Source: Phoebastria nigripes (taxonomy: Eukaryota; Chordata; Aves; Procellariiformes; Diomedeidae). From it: a stretch of 64,000 nt of DNA. Positions 22,101 to 35,525 of this stretch are shown here, piece after piece (within the stretch, counting starts at the first letter, position 1; every line of letters starts with the position of its first letter). The notes beneath the pieces are model-generated. The model did no database searches. It was given only the letters and a program-made list of their open reading frames with translations, and was not told the DNA's origin. The DNA lies in the NCBI GenBank assembly GCA_035582835.1, contig JAYKAV010000112.1, forward strand, positions 2,611,304 to 2,675,303. The letters are read 5' to 3'. A program made the translations under genes and the position numbers.

Positions 22101-24892
22101 AAAATCCACAGTGGGCCCTGTGCTGTGGAAACTCAACTTTTTCAAGGTTGCAACTAGTCTACAGCCAAAAAAAAGTCTAAGTCATAAGCCTCTTGCAAAG
22201 GCAGTCTTCTGAGCACATTAAGGAAACACAAGGGCAAGGTTTTCTTTAAGCTCACTCAGGAGCTGTTTTTGGTGTCTTCACTAAGAAAATCCTTTCCTCT
22301 GGTGAAGTCTCAATATTGTGTGTTAGTACAACCCAAAGCTAAATATTTGCCCTGACATCAGATGCAAACCTGAGAATGATGAACTACATAAATACACATG
22401 AAGGTTCTTCACTTTACCGTCCTGGGTATGCTCCCTAGGTGCTTAATGCTGTGGCAGTTTTTGACTGCTAGAGATATGTCCTAACATTTGGAAATGAACA
22501 AATGTAGCTGAAATAAGGCTTCTTGAATAACTTTGGAAGTTGTAAAATATAGTACTTGACTGAAGTTGCACAAAAGCTTTAAAATTTCATGTGCTGTATT
22601 TACTTTTCTGTGTCTATTCTTTAGCCAAAGAGCTTGATAGAGTTAATCCACACGGCATTTCTGATGTTCATGAGCATCTTTTTTCAATACTGTTACTCCA
22701 TTGTCTTCTTTCTCGTGTCATTTTTTCAGAAGTGAACAAATCCCTATTCTGCTTTTTGGTTTTGGTTTTGGTTTTCTCCTTCATGTTCTATACGTAAAGG
22801 AAGGAAATATTTTTTTTCCTGCTATATGAAATAGTTAAAAACATTACACTGATAATCCAGAGTCTGTAAACAGACACTAACCAGTAAGTCCACCTTCACC
22901 CAGGATAATGCAATTTAGCAATTAACTGCAAGGTTGTTTGTAAGCTGATTTGTGACTNGTACACTTCAGTGTAGCCTCACCAGAAATTCCTTTCAAACAG
23001 ACAAGGAAACAGACTCCTCCTGTCTAGTTCCACCACATCTTCAGCAACATCTGGTATCCAGAACTATCTGCTGGGGTAATACTATGAGCATGGCAGCCCA
23101 AAATGGAGCCTGGGTGGAGGGACTGTGGAACAAAGCCCTTGGAAAGGTCATTCTTTAAATATTTCTCATGTAAACCTGCCCTGTTCTTCTCCTTCTCCTC
23201 CCCAACTTTACAGCAAGTATACATTTTAATGAAAATATAAAGAAAAGCAATGGGCTGAAGTTCCAGAAGAAGACAAAGCTATAGAAAACCATTGACTCTG
23301 GGACTTTGCTTTAAAAGAGCAATCCATAATGATGCAGCACATGCACAAAGAATTAAAAGATTGTAATCTCATAAACTTAATATAGCTAAGAGCAGCCTCA
23401 AGCCTTGATCAGCACGTACAGGCTTCTTGGTTCCCAGTGACTGCAGGGAACAAGCGCAGCAATTGGAGTTTAGTGACACATAGAGGAGGGCCGACTGCAT
23501 CCGAGTTCTCTGATCCTGTGTCCCTGCAAAGGCCAGAGCAGCCCAGGAGGCTTCCCATCCACACTGAATACTCTTCAGATGTCAGATGATCCTTCTCTTG
23601 GTGGCTGATCCCATTCTAGAGCTACATTTTAGCAGTAATAAAGCACAAAGCCCCCATATTATCCTTCAGAATCAGGCAGAAGCAGGAAAAAGGTAGAAAA
23701 GTCTCCATCAGTCATTGTCCTTGTAGCATACATTTTGGAGACAATCTGAAGAAAAAGGTCAGTCTAGATAAGAAATAAAGATGTCACATCTAAATCATAT
23801 TTTTAAGCTGAAAATCTCTGCCTCCCCAGATAGTTATAATACTCTTACCACAAAGCAGAATAAAATTATATCAAGGTCAACTTCACAGAGTGGGTTTAAA
23901 TGGTAATTCTTATTTCTCACTCAAGTTTTTTGAAGTTTGAATGTGTCATTTAAGCTTGTGTTGTAATGAGCAATATAGAAGGATTGAAATGATTGAAAAT
24001 TACATGATTATCACTGTAATTTAGCACTCAGTTAATGAAGGCTTGAACTGTTGTCCTTATTGCTATAGTGCAGTTAGCAGGTATCCATCCTGAATACAGT
24101 TTACATTTACGAGAAACTGAGTTAACAGTAAAGGTTAATCCACTGCCATATAAACACTTGATCTTGCAGTGATCCCATTAACCTTTTTCGTATGCAAAGA
24201 TTAGGAATAAGCAGCTAGCAAAATACTAACCTTATTTAAAATTGCAGAGTTGTGAGTACCCAACAATTTTTTTATTCTCCCATGTAGGGGCAGAGGTTTA
24301 AAGGCTTCTTCCACTTCCTCCGCAAAGTTATCAAGCCCAAAGTCTCACAGGTTTTATTAATGTATTAAAACAATGTTGCAATCAGCAGTTCTGTGAAGCA
24401 AACTCAATTTTTTTAAAAAAAGAAGTTTTCATCTCAGTTGACTTGGGTTTGAATCCTATCCTGACTACAAGAGTGAAGAGGGGTTTGGAGGTTCCTCTGA
24501 GTGGGCTCTCTGGCACTCCCTTTCACCAAGAACTTCAGTGGGACTCATCCCACAGTCAGTAACTGCACCTCTCAGCAGTGCGGGTAGGAGACAGATCCTC
24601 CCTTTGCAGGTCCTAAGGGTGGAGATGTCATGCCAGTTTTTATTACGTTAACAGCCAGAAGTTTCCAATACTCATGTCTTCTCATTAATGAGACCTATCC
24701 GCTCTCCGATGGATGCACTCCAGAGAGCAGCATTGTTGCGAGCTTTTTAAGTCTGCAAGTTCTTGGTGAAAAATAAGTGCAGTCAACAGTTGCAGCTGCA
24801 AAAGCCAATTCTGGTGCTGAATGCAGTAGCTTAGATGTCTGCACATGCGATTACAGATTTACTGCTTCCAGACAGAGGGGAGGCCATTAATC
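19161..24892. other. Unique AT-rich DNA; one candidate exon, no recognised gene
   Basis: Frames are short and unlike known proteins. The notable item is the possible exon at 20,616-20,774, listed separately. Minor simple repeats include (GT)n near 19,553 and GGTTTT-type units near 22,757-22,778. Ambiguous bases are at 20,471 and 22,957. A stretch at about 24,470-24,600 contains TTCAGTGGGACTC, which faintly recalls an old dispersed amniote repeat, too weak to call. Confidence 0.45.
20616..20774 (+). other. Candidate 159-bp exon flanked by strong splice signals
   Basis: A pyrimidine-rich tract ending TTATTTCTCTTGCAG (AG at 20,614-20,615) is a good acceptor, and ACTG|GTAAGT (GT at 20,775-20,776) is a near-consensus donor. 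Only one of three frames is open across the interval, that beginning at the second base. It gives 52 complete codons, starting VLATVTNCFFQIRRARK and ending VLDTIRSSERD. The length is 3 x 53, so the exon would be phase-symmetric (1-1). In-frame stops lie just outside both boundaries: a TAA overlapping the donor and another upstream. I do not recognise the peptide, and no partner exon was identified. It could be chance, or a lncRNA exon. Confidence 0.22.
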
Positions 24893-25030
24893 ACAAAATC
24901 ATAGAATAATTTAGGTTAGATGGGGCTTCTGGAGGTCATCTGATCCAACCCCTGCCCAAACCAGGGACTACTTCAAAGTCAGAGCAGGTTGCCCAGTACC
25001 TGTTGCTTCTGTGATATTTTTTGATGGCAG
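24893..25030 (-). mobile_element. Short CR1 3'-end fragment, antisense
   Basis: Read on the + strand this begins AAAATCATAGAATAATTTAGG, the reverse complement of a CR1 terminus, and continues with GGAGGTCATCTGATCCAACC and CAGAGCAGGTTGCCCAG, the classic 3' UTR blocks. The 3' end of the element is therefore at the left. About 105 bp are clear. The remaining 30 bp to about 25,030 are only weakly similar. It is a typical severely 5'-truncated insertion. Confidence 0.85.
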
Positions 25031-28000
25031 GGAATGGTACACAGGGATGAGTAGTGTGACAGTAGAGTAGTGGCTTGGACACTGAGAATTATAGTGGATG
25101 ATGGCTGTGAAGGATGGTCCTACATTTCTATACCCTATGTTGTTTGGCAGTCTATCTCCATCTTCAAACCCTAGAAGGAAGCTAGCACTAATTTATTTGC
25201 ATTTTCTTTAAACACAAACAAACTTTTTTGGCATGTTGCCCTAAGAGGTCAGCTTCATTATTTCAGAAGGAGTAGAGCATCCCAGGTAAAAACAGTGAGA
25301 ATGGTTGCTAAAGGATGAATTTTAAAACAACAAATCATTTCAACCCTGGTAATAACCCATAAACCAATACTGTGGTTGATTTCTGAATAATAAATCTAAT
25401 ATTTTCATCAGGAAAAAAAGAAGGTTAGATAATATGCACCTGTGTTTTACAGATTACCTGAATCAGCTTTCATGGTATGAAAAGAGAAACTATTTGCAAA
25501 AGAGGCTTTACATCTTCTATGAGTTTGTGCAGCACCTAGCACAACAGAGCTGCTCCCAAAAACAAAAGCCAGAAATAAATAAACTCTGGAGTTTTCACAG
25601 ATATTTTGTCCCGTGTATTCTCTCACCTTTGTGTTTCAGTAAAAAGATAGCTACCACAGGCTGTTTTGAAATCATTTAACTGCCTTCGAAGCCTGCTCAG
25701 ACCTTAAGGAGACGATGGCAAGGTGAGCTGCCAGGGCACTGCTGAGTCCCTGAGCACTTCCAGAGAGCAGCAGTGATAAATGAGACCAGCCCTGTGGCTG
25801 CTGCCTTTCGAGTCCCGTTTGGCACAATGCCCCCATGGCCATGCAAATCCAGTGATGGGGAAACTGACTCCGGGAATGCCAATGCCCCCGGCTGAGGGCA
25901 GCTTCTGCAGCCAGCATGGCGGGAGGGCATCCATGAGCAGCGGCTCCTGGCTGGTGGCAAAGAGGCAGCAGGGGCTGCTGCCATGGTAGTCCGGCACCAC
26001 CACGTTGCGACCTCCTGGGCGGCTGTGTCTAGCAGGTCTTGCCGCCACACAGGGTCTTGGCGGTGCTGCCTGTCTCTCTGCGTGAAAAGAGATCTCCCTC
26101 CGTATAGGCAGTCCATTTTGGTCATGCTCTGCCTTAATTTATAATGTTAGCTGAAGCGTATTTAAGATGCTGCTGTTGCTCAAAGATGGAAATCTGCAAT
26201 TAGGTATGTTTAATGACAATTATTACCACAGATCACGGTGACAGTGTGGACAGAAGTCCTTACCATTGCTATGGCTTCACCAAATGACTTATGTTTATTT
26301 CTCTGTTATGGCAGCAGAAGTGGCAAAAAAGTAAATGTCTGTACATTTTAATGGGCTTGGCGTAGATAGCAATATATTTGCACCTGCATCTAGCTAATAT
26401 GCACTTGCTAGACTGCACACTTTGTAATCTGCAACAGAAGTTGGCAGCCTCTCCCCACCTCTCAGCTAAGATTTAATGGAAGGTACTGCAGTCTTCTATT
26501 AATAGCATCATTTCTCCTAGCTACAGCGCATGGGCTAGCTAGCATACCATGAAGAATTGCCTTAGTACAGCAGATATAGAAAACATAGCATTGTCATAAA
26601 TAGCAAATCAGGGATGACAACATAAATGAGCTGATCACACCTTTTGACTGACTGCACATTTCCATTTGCTTATCTGCTTGTTAATTTGCAAATTTAATTA
26701 TTTTCAAAAGAGTTTCTAATCATTACTGCAAATTAGTGAGCTACTGTTGCATTACACATTGTTAGACCAATCTGACTAGCAGGAGCAGAATTAAATAGCA
26801 GAAAATAGTAGAAAATTAAAACAAAAAAGAAATAGAAGTTCTTATAACAAGCATAAGATTACTGCACATTTTCTCATCATTCAAAAATAACAAACGGCAG
26901 GAACAGCCTACACTTTAAGATCTCTTCTGAAGGAACGGATACCCATTTGATAAATATTTGTCACCCACCCTTGCCTTTGACCCCCCAAAAAGCAGGGAAT
27001 AATATATACTATGGTGAATGTCAATGCTGACATAATCTGTAGCACTTCTTAGGTTAGAAACCACCTCTTGGATCCCGTCTCCCTTGGTTATCTAGCCTGT
27101 GGTCATCTGTCGGTGACATCATGCCAGGTTTTTAAGGAAAATTTGGTCAAATCAAAGCCTTGTCAAGAGAAAGCAGTTCTTGGTAATACATCATCCAGGC
27201 TGTAAAAAGTCTGGTAGTGTTTTGCAACAGAAATAATGTCACATCAGGAGGGCCAGCTCCAGGGCACGAGTTAAGTCCCAAGCCCCCTTGGCCAAACCAG
27301 GAGACAAGCAGCTCTGCTATGTTCAAATGGAGGTGAGAAGGGCAGGCAGCTGCCATCCCATGCACACCGCGTTGTCACTCACCACGGTGCCCGTGACACC
27401 CCGTAATACCGGTGCGCTGGTTTGGGTGGGTCGGGTGCCAAGTCAGGATCATCATCGGCCAGAGGTGAACCAGACAGCCACCCTGAATCACCAGTGTAAA
27501 CCATGCTGCTGCACATACTTCAAGCTGCCACCACGGCTGGTCCCCTGTGGGAGGCACTTTTTTCAAAGGATTTTATAAAGTGCCCAAAGAAATATTAGTA
27601 CATTTTCCCCTCCTTTCTCATTTTAAACTGAGTTTTCAGGCAAGCATAGGTCAAAGAAAGGAGAACAAGCTTTCACACCAAATTCAGCAGATGATTCATA
27701 AAATTAATTTTGAAAGTTACAAAAATAGACTTAAAGTGTCTTAAAAACAGAAGCATTGGGTGTCCTTTTGCTCTTTTTTGTTCTCCTCTCTTTGACTGGA
27801 TCAATAGCAAAAGCACCTGAAGAAATGCTATCCAAGAAGTGAAATTTTTAATCAAATACTTGTTCTTATGGTGAGTGCTAATAGGGCTGAGGTGGGGATC
27901 ATTGAAGTTAGCAGCCACATTGTACACAGTGGAGAGAAATTGCTGAACACACCTGAAGCTCGGTCCACAGTCCATCCTGCATTATATTTAAAATGCATTC

Positions 28001-29209
28001 CCACTGTGTCCTACCTTGGCCGTGTCCTGACTTGGTCATGAGACAGGTCCATGAAAACAAATGTGGTCTTTGAACCTCTGTCCTCACAAGGATTTTATCA
28101 GGGAAGAGGCTGGGAGAACCTGATTTACACTGCCACGTTTTCTTCCTGCCAAGTGAGGAGGAAAGAGCCCCATCAAGGCAAACTGCTGGTTTACTCATCT
28201 ACCACCAGGTTTGTGTTGATGAGGCTCTACTGGTGGCCTAAGACTGCTGGAGTTGAGGGGGATCCCCTTGGTAGAAAATGCCTTGATGACTAAATACCAG
28301 TAAAAGCCTTGTCTAGAAGCAGATGATCATTTCTCCGTTCTGCAGAACATAAAGCTAAGCTGAATTTAATTTCATCTGTGAGAAAGGGATTAAGCATTGG
28401 GGTTTACAGGTGACTGGACTCTCTGAGGCTGCAGACATACTGCACTGGAAATATTTCTTGGCGGGTTTAGTTAAATTTCACCTGATTCTTCTACCAGATT
28501 CCCTGGGATTATCTTGGATTCCCTCTCTCGGGGGAAGCGGCAGGTCAGCCTGGCTCCACATGCAGGTTGCTTCCCAGCCCCAGAGCCCCTTCCAGCCAGG
28601 GGACTCAGACTTGCATTCCCTTTCCTGCACATCACTCTTTTACGTTTCCTCTTCTGCTTATTACACCAGATTAAAGAAACAGGCTAATGCTGCAGGCTTT
28701 CCTGATGCAGTCACTCCGGCCAGGGCACAAACAGTACCGAGTCCGGAGTGTAAAATTGTGCCTGAAAATTTATCTTGTTTTTGTGCTATTGTTGGGGGTA
28801 CTCTGGTGCCAAAATTTAAGCACATAATATAAGTGACTGAGAAAGGAGCCCAGTCTCACCTAGTTCATTATATAGTTAATAGAGGGCTATAGGTACAAAT
28901 TAGATGTCCTGACTAACCTATATCTTTCTGCAGACCATACAAAAAGCCACGGAAGTTGATGACCTAGTTGCTCACATCTAACGTGTTAACACTAATACTG
29001 TCCTAATCTCATGCTGAGACCCCATATCATTCCTGACAGACTTTTATTTAATTTGGTTTTTAAGGCATCCTTTGATGGACTATCTGTATCTCCCTAAAAA
29101 GCATACTCTTTAGCATGACTGTTAGAATACTTGTTTTTTTTTTCCTAAAATCAATCTCCTCTGCTGGTGTTTAACCCTATTTTTTTTTTGTCCAGTCCAC
29201 AGTTATGTC
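25031..29209. other. Unique non-coding DNA, no gene seen
   Basis: A GC-richer pocket at about 25,690-26,060 is open in several frames on both strands, the longest being 142 codons on the minus strand at 25,697-26,125. No frame resembles a known protein, so I read this as a composition effect. At about 26,620-26,770 the sequence is AT-rich with repeated TAAT and AATTA cores and little low-complexity decay, a look shared by conserved developmental enhancers. Near 25,530 the phrase GTGCAGCACCTAGCACAAC followed by AAATAAATAAA recalls an old amniote interspersed repeat; weak. Confidence 0.45.
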
Positions 29210-29880
29210 TTGCATTTTTTGCAGCTACATTCACATGGTTGGAGGCTGTTTTGATATCCCCATTCAGTCTTCCTTAGACTGACAAACATTCAGGTTCCTT
29301 CAGTCTTTCTTCACACATCACATACATCACTTGTTTGACCTGATCACTCTTGTCTTCCTCTAAATTATTTTTAATTTTTACCCTCTGTTTTCTTGAAAAG
29401 CCATACAAAACCAGGATGCAGTCTGCTTTCTGCGACAGCTCTTCTGACCGCAACAAAGGAAAAATCACCTCACTTGTTTTACATCTACCATTGCCTGCTT
29501 ATATGCCCAGAAGAAGGTTTGCATTTTCCACAGCGGTGTGATGCTGGTAAGAAGGACACACAGGTCGCAGCATTTCATTGAAATCACATTTCCTTTTCTG
29601 TAGCCGGCTGTGCTTTGTCTTCTGTTTTGGCAGTTAGTTGATTATTCCTATGGAGATGCAGAACTTTTCACCTTTCTGTATCGAGTAGCACCACCAGTTT
29701 GTTGCTCCGTTCACCATGAGCACGCTGAGGTACGGTCCCAACTTCCAGCACATTTGCTATCCCCCTTCCCTACCCCCACCCCACGGAGTGGTGTCTGCCA
29801 GCTTACTTTCTCTTTCTCACATCTTTTAAAACATTATGGGAAATATTAAATAAGATCAGCCCCGGGGCAGACCCCATCCC
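29210..29880 (-). mobile_element. Ancient CR1-lineage fragment, antisense
   Basis: The reverse complement of 29,210-29,350 reads TGAAGAAAGACTGAAGGAAC, then GGAAGACTGAATGGGGATAT, then AACAGCCTCCAACCATGTG. This tracks the CR1 ORF2 segment downstream of the RT domain (the E-E-R-L-x-E-L / L-F-S-L-E-K-R-R region). About 500 bp further right, 29,835-29,870 (AAATATTAAATAAGATCAG, then CCCCGGGGCAGACCCC) matches the reverse complement of the RT block encoding G-S-V-L-G-P-x-L-F-N-I-F. Order and spacing fit one antisense copy with indels. It is far more diverged than the copy at 8.4 kb. The middle is not alignable by eye. Confidence 0.68.
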
Positions 29881-32800
29881 GGGTACTGGGGATTCGTGCT
29901 TTAAGGTCTAAGTCTTAGACAGCCGCATCAGACGGCCCCAGGAAAGCGGGCTTTTTCAGAGAGGGTTTCACCTGGCCTGTCCCTGGCGCCTCTCTGGACC
30001 CATGAATCCTTCCAGGGGTGCGTGCTGCTTCCCTGTGATTTCGGAGGAGGCCAAGTGAAGGAATTAGCTTGGACTGAAAGCTCTGCTTGTGATCCCGTGA
30101 CTGTGGCATACTGTTTCCGCCTTTGGGAACCATAAACTACAGCCCCCTCACCACCACGTCACCCGAGGCAACCCCACCAGCTGCGTGTGTCCTCAGCCCG
30201 CGAGCATCTGCAGAGGTGCCTCTCCAAGGCTCTTGGGAAGGTGGACATCAGGAGCACATGCCACAGCAGGTCATGCAGCCTCCAAATTGCATCTGCAGCT
30301 GTAGGCTATGGGCCAGGATAAATGATGCAGCCTGCGGGCTCTGCCATTGCATGTAAGCAATTCAAGTCACCACCAAAAGCCCTAACAGAGTCAAGATACA
30401 CAATCTACCACCATCTCCCTTCCCTGTGGTCTGTAACCCTGACACAGCGGAAAACCCGTCAGGGCTGTACCATGGAGCTGCAGTCAGTGTGAAGCTACTA
30501 GGCCTTCCCTAGAGCTTTGCTTTGTAATTTCTAATGTATTTTACCCTGGCGTTTATTTTTCTCCTTTCATGCCTTCCAAGTGATCTGCTTCAGCACTGGC
30601 TCATAGCACGTCAGTACTGCTATTAGGTAACTGTGTCTAATGAATCTCAAAAGCCTAAAAAGGCTTCTGAGAGGCCTCATTTTGTTTACAGAGATGAAGG
30701 GGCTGATCAGCTCTTCTGGAAAAATAGGATTTTTGGGAAAAGGGGCTCTGTCAAAGTTACTTTACAACTTATTTGCTCTTTAAACAAAAATAAGCCTTTA
30801 AGTAAACTTGTACGTTGACACGGTGTGCTGCTTTCAGAGTTGTTTCTTTTCTCAATATTATTACGGAATGGACAAAATTGCTGGTTTTTTCCTCAGCAAC
30901 AGAGGTTGCTTTTCCTAAAAATGTAGATATATTCTTGCACAAAGACATAATTCCCAAGCCAAAAAATATATGTACTGGCAAGGAATAAAAAAATATAAAT
31001 CATAATGCAAGGAGAACTAAGAGATTAATTATTTCTGTATTCCACAGTTCTGATGAATATGATGCATACCTTTCTGAGAGACTATAGCTGTCTTTTTCCC
31101 TGGTAATCATGGCATAATGCAAGCCTCTCCATCTAATAACAGGAATTAATAGAACATTTCTTTCAATTAGGCATATGAAAAATGCATTTCAAAACCAAGC
31201 CACCACACGGAGTTCAGCTTTTAGAGCCGCAGAGTGTGTGATCTTAATTCTTCTCTCCTTTGCTAATTCAGTTTACATAAAATCAGTTTATATACCCATT
31301 AAACCTGGTCACTCTGCTGCTCCTCCCTGAAAGGACTTTCAGCAGAAGCATCACACACAACAGAAGAGTAGGAAGGGAGCGTGCATTGACGCGGGTTTCC
31401 TAACGAGGGCACACTGGCAGTGCTGTGCTGCATATGAATCTCTGGCTCTCATTCCCCCTTTGGGCAGCCTCTCCTATCGAAAACAGGAACTTTCCACAGC
31501 ATCACCTCAACAGACGGGTGCAATGCAGCAAGCTGGTTTTGTACACATAACAGTAACACCACCGAGGATGCCTAACGTGAGGAGGTGGGACATATATTTT
31601 CCCCATTCACTCCTTCTGCCAACAGACATTCAAAAAAATCACTAAAAATGGAAATTTACCTGCTTTCTTGGTTGAGATTTGCCAGCAGATATGTGCTGTG
31701 AAACAGGCTTTCCTGCCTTCAGGAGGTACCCCGATAACAGTGCTCCACTCATTCCTAAAAGAAGAAGTAGGATCCCGTCTCCATAAACCAGACTAGCAAC
31801 TGCCTGTGGGCTTGCCACTGATTTCCATGGAAGCAGGATCGTTCTCCACCTAAAGTATCTCTGCTCTGAGGTTATTAGAGAAATAGTACTAATGAAGATT
31901 TCACTGCAGTGGTTTTGCTGTTACTGGTGTTATTAATGATTTATTTTGATTATTTCATTAAATTACTGAGTTATAGACAACATAGAGACACAAAAGCTGA
32001 GCTAAGGACTCAGCGGGAGGTAAAACAGCCACTGATAATTAACTGCCCCTCTTTTAAAAGGCCAGGGCTTTGAGGATCCTCCTGGTGGGGAAGAGATGGG
32101 GAGAAAAGGCAGGGCATTGATTTAATAAATTAAAAAGGGGTGGGGAAAAAAAAGTATAGTCATTGCTGGTTTTCTACAGTGTAAGCATTCAAGGCTCTCT
32201 AGAGATCCCTGTGTCATCATGAAGGATCAGCCTTGAAATTTAGCCTGAGTTAATCCATCTAAAGGAACTGGTGAATACTCTCTTGATCTGTAACATTTAC
32301 AGGCTTTGGAGAGGGAACCACGCAGGGGAGAGATTCCAAGCCTCAGACGAGCAAAACCTGGTAGGTATATGCTTAACCTTGAGCACCCTCTTCTCTTTAG
32401 GAAAGTGGCTGAGCATTTCCTTTTAATCTCCTTGACATTTTCTAAATCCTATTGTCTTCCATGGAACCCACAGGTATTACTTGAGGACTTTGCTAAAGAG
32501 TCTTCGCCCTTCCACAGTACTGCTGATCCTTGAGCTTCTGCTAGCTCCACCAGCTCCTGTTGCCATTCCCCTTTTAATATTTCTATTTATAGTTTTTTAG
32601 GTGAGAGGCCACCATTAAATCGCATATCGATTGATTTATTTTCAGATTACTTTATTTTGAGATCTCAGATGCACTCCCTATAATTTTTCTAATACATACA
32701 GCAAACCATCCTTTCCACCACTGATTTGTTTTATATGATGTCATTAATGTGTCTCTAATATATGCCTCCTCAGCTGCATTATTGCTGCTCCATCTGAAGA

Positions 32801-35525
32801 GCAGCTCAGGGCTGATCTCACTTAGCTGAAGGAAACCTAGACTCTCTCCCGTGAGCAGGGAATAACTGAGGCTCCTAAACACACAAAAGCATTTCAAGAA
32901 GATGGTTGAAGTCCGAGAGAATCCAGCAAGGACTCTGCTGGCACACTTCTTGCCAAGCAGAAAGGCACAGTGCTGAGTCCTGCCAGTTTATTTGCTTGTC
33001 CCCCTGTCTCCTGCCTGCCTTGCCAAGACAAGAACTGGAGATCCCCAGTTGGGTCACCTGCCTGGGCACTTTCCCCCTGGGGCCTCCCTGGTTTCGGGCT
33101 CCCCTTCAGCCTACGCAGCAGAGATGTTGTAGCTAAGCCATCTTTTCCATCTTTTTCTCTTTCACACAGAAGTAGTGTCATTGATTTCCATGTTCAAAAC
33201 CAAGACAAAGCAAAAGGAAAGCCCCACATTTTGGACCTCTAAAACTATCCTTGAAAATATGGTTTCCCCAGCTTCACAAGTAATAACGAGTTATGCTTTC
33301 ATATCTATATCCTAAGCCAACACTACTGAAACATTCATCAAAAGGCTAGTATGGCAGGGCTTTTCAGCCCCCCAGGATATTCCCCCCGGCTATGTACTCA
33401 AATTACAGATGCATACTATCGCACGCAGAGGGTACATTCATTGGAGTATCATTCAATTTAAAGAGAATGATGATGGGGGAGAAGCTGACAAAAGAAAAGG
33501 ATGAGGGCAGTACATTAATGAACTCTCCTAAATCAGCGTGTGTAACCATCTAGCCTCTTCAAAAAGACAGCAATCGGCACCCGGAAAAATAACTCATTGC
33601 AAAAGAGATGTCTCTTTTTACAGCTGTGGTTATTGCTTTGGCTGCATGGGCATTGTGTGCAGTGTATTTAGAGATAACATCTGACACATTTTTTCTTTTC
33701 TGATAAAGAAAGTGTATTTTAGTGAATGGTATTGATTTATTCCTTTCCTTGCTTAAATAGGAAATTGTCATTTAATCAAGATTTCCCTGTCAACTCAGAG
33801 GTAAAGTAATGAACTATTTTATTGACGTGCTTTTCCTTGTAACAGTTATTAGCAAGCTCTCCACTTCATTGTCCAGAATACACTTTCCTGTATTACTGTC
33901 TTTTTTTTACTACATTTGTTTTATTTTGCAGCAGTGAGCTAGTTACAGTTTTATTAAAAAACAACAATGACAAAACCCAGCACATTCCCAAATATATATG
34001 AGTCTGTGGTGAATGTAGGAACTGTTGTTCTTCCTTCACTTAGAGCAAAAAAATTATGCTGCAACAAGAATTTCAGTAATTAATTGGTACGAGTGATTTT
34101 CACAAACATGCTCCTGCTGTGAGACCTTTTGCCGCAGATTAACTTTTACATCCGCTTCAGCCAAAAAATAACAACTAACAAGCAGTTCAATAACCTTCTC
34201 TCCCCAGTCCACCAAGCTGTTCCTGCAATCAAACTTTTTATTTTCCTACACCCAGCCAATGTAGGAAAATGGACCAGTTGTGAAGAGGTAAGACAGAATG
34301 TGGTAGAGCATGGGTTCTATTCTTCTGTTTGTGATCTCGGTAACGCCTTTGGCACGTCCCTGCTGTTTCTGATGTAGATTACTGATTCGTAATGGGACTT
34401 TGCAGTAAGATGCTGGCTCATTTTCCGTGTGGTTAAAATTGCTTCATGATATTTCTCAAAAGAGCACAATGGGGATTAGAAATAGCTGCAACATCTCATT
34501 TTTGGAGATCTGCTGGTTAAGTGTCATTGTTCTGGAGTCATGCACGCCTCTGCCCAAAAGCCAGATTCTGCATGTTGCATTGAAGAGGCGTCCATATGTC
34601 TGACCTCCGTGCGCAAGCGGAGCCTCCCCCTCCCACAGCCTACAGCTCAGCGGTGTCCTGGCCGCATCCTGGCAGCCAGACGTGGTCGTAGCCGCCTGGG
34701 CACGGCCCCGCGCTGCTGCTTGCTCCCCACAGGCAGGGGGGCAGGTAGGAAGCTGGGAGGGTTTCTAGGGCTCAGTGAACCAGAAGATAAGCAACATCAC
34801 TCCTGGACCATGTGTCCAAAGGAACGCGTATCTGCTCCTTCTGAGCACACGCAGAGCACACAGCGGAGATAAAATTCAGCTTTATCATAAACGTTATAAT
34901 ATTCTCTGCTTATCTTAAGGTCTGATCTGCCAGAGAGAGGTGGAGGCTCTTGGGTGCTATTTGGACAGGGTGTCCTTTTCTAGGCCTTGGAACTGCAGAT
35001 TAAAGCTCAAAAATGTGAAGCAAGCAAACCCCAGAAGTCCAGAAAGCACTTGCTCATTAAAAAAAAAAACAACAGACCAAAAATCACTTTTAAAAACTTA
35101 CTGAGCCAGTCTCATTACTTTGGAAGGGGCAGATCATGATTTTTGAATGACTCAAGGGAACAACAGTGACCTCCCGTTAACCGTGACAGGGAAGAGATGG
35201 TCTTTTGACCTTCCCCCTCTGCACCAGCCCAGCTTGGACCATTCCCCATGCTTCCAGTGGAGCCAGGATTTCACCCAGCCTCCCCCAGTCTTTTCCTGTG
35301 GTCTTGTCTGTGCATTAATCAAAGGGCATAAGTTTATATTCAGGGCAGAGAAATCTTTGGTGCAGCTTCTAGTCGCACAGGAACTGATTAGTGACCTGAT
35401 AAAAAAACAATAAAAAATCAATGGGAAGATTCAGATAACTCTTCAACACTCTGAGTATACTGTCAACAGGATATGTTTATGTAAATTGTTGTTTTAATAC
35501 TTTTAATGTAGATTGTTGTAGATTG
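29881..35525. other. Unique non-coding DNA, no gene seen
   Basis: I see no coherent reading frame, RNA gene or clear repeat here. Local GC is higher at about 29,850-30,340, 32,900-33,130 and 34,590-34,780. The last is C-rich and may be a small CpG-containing element, but it has no associated ORF or obvious promoter motif. Confidence 0.4.

Noticed and set aside
22757..22780. TTTTGG repeats as an interstitial telomeric tract
   Set aside because: The units are GGTTTT-like, few in number, and not TTAGGG.
25697..26125. 142-codon minus-strand frame
   Set aside because: Several frames on both strands are open in the same GC-rich pocket, and the translation is Ala/Pro/Ser/Arg-rich with no motif.
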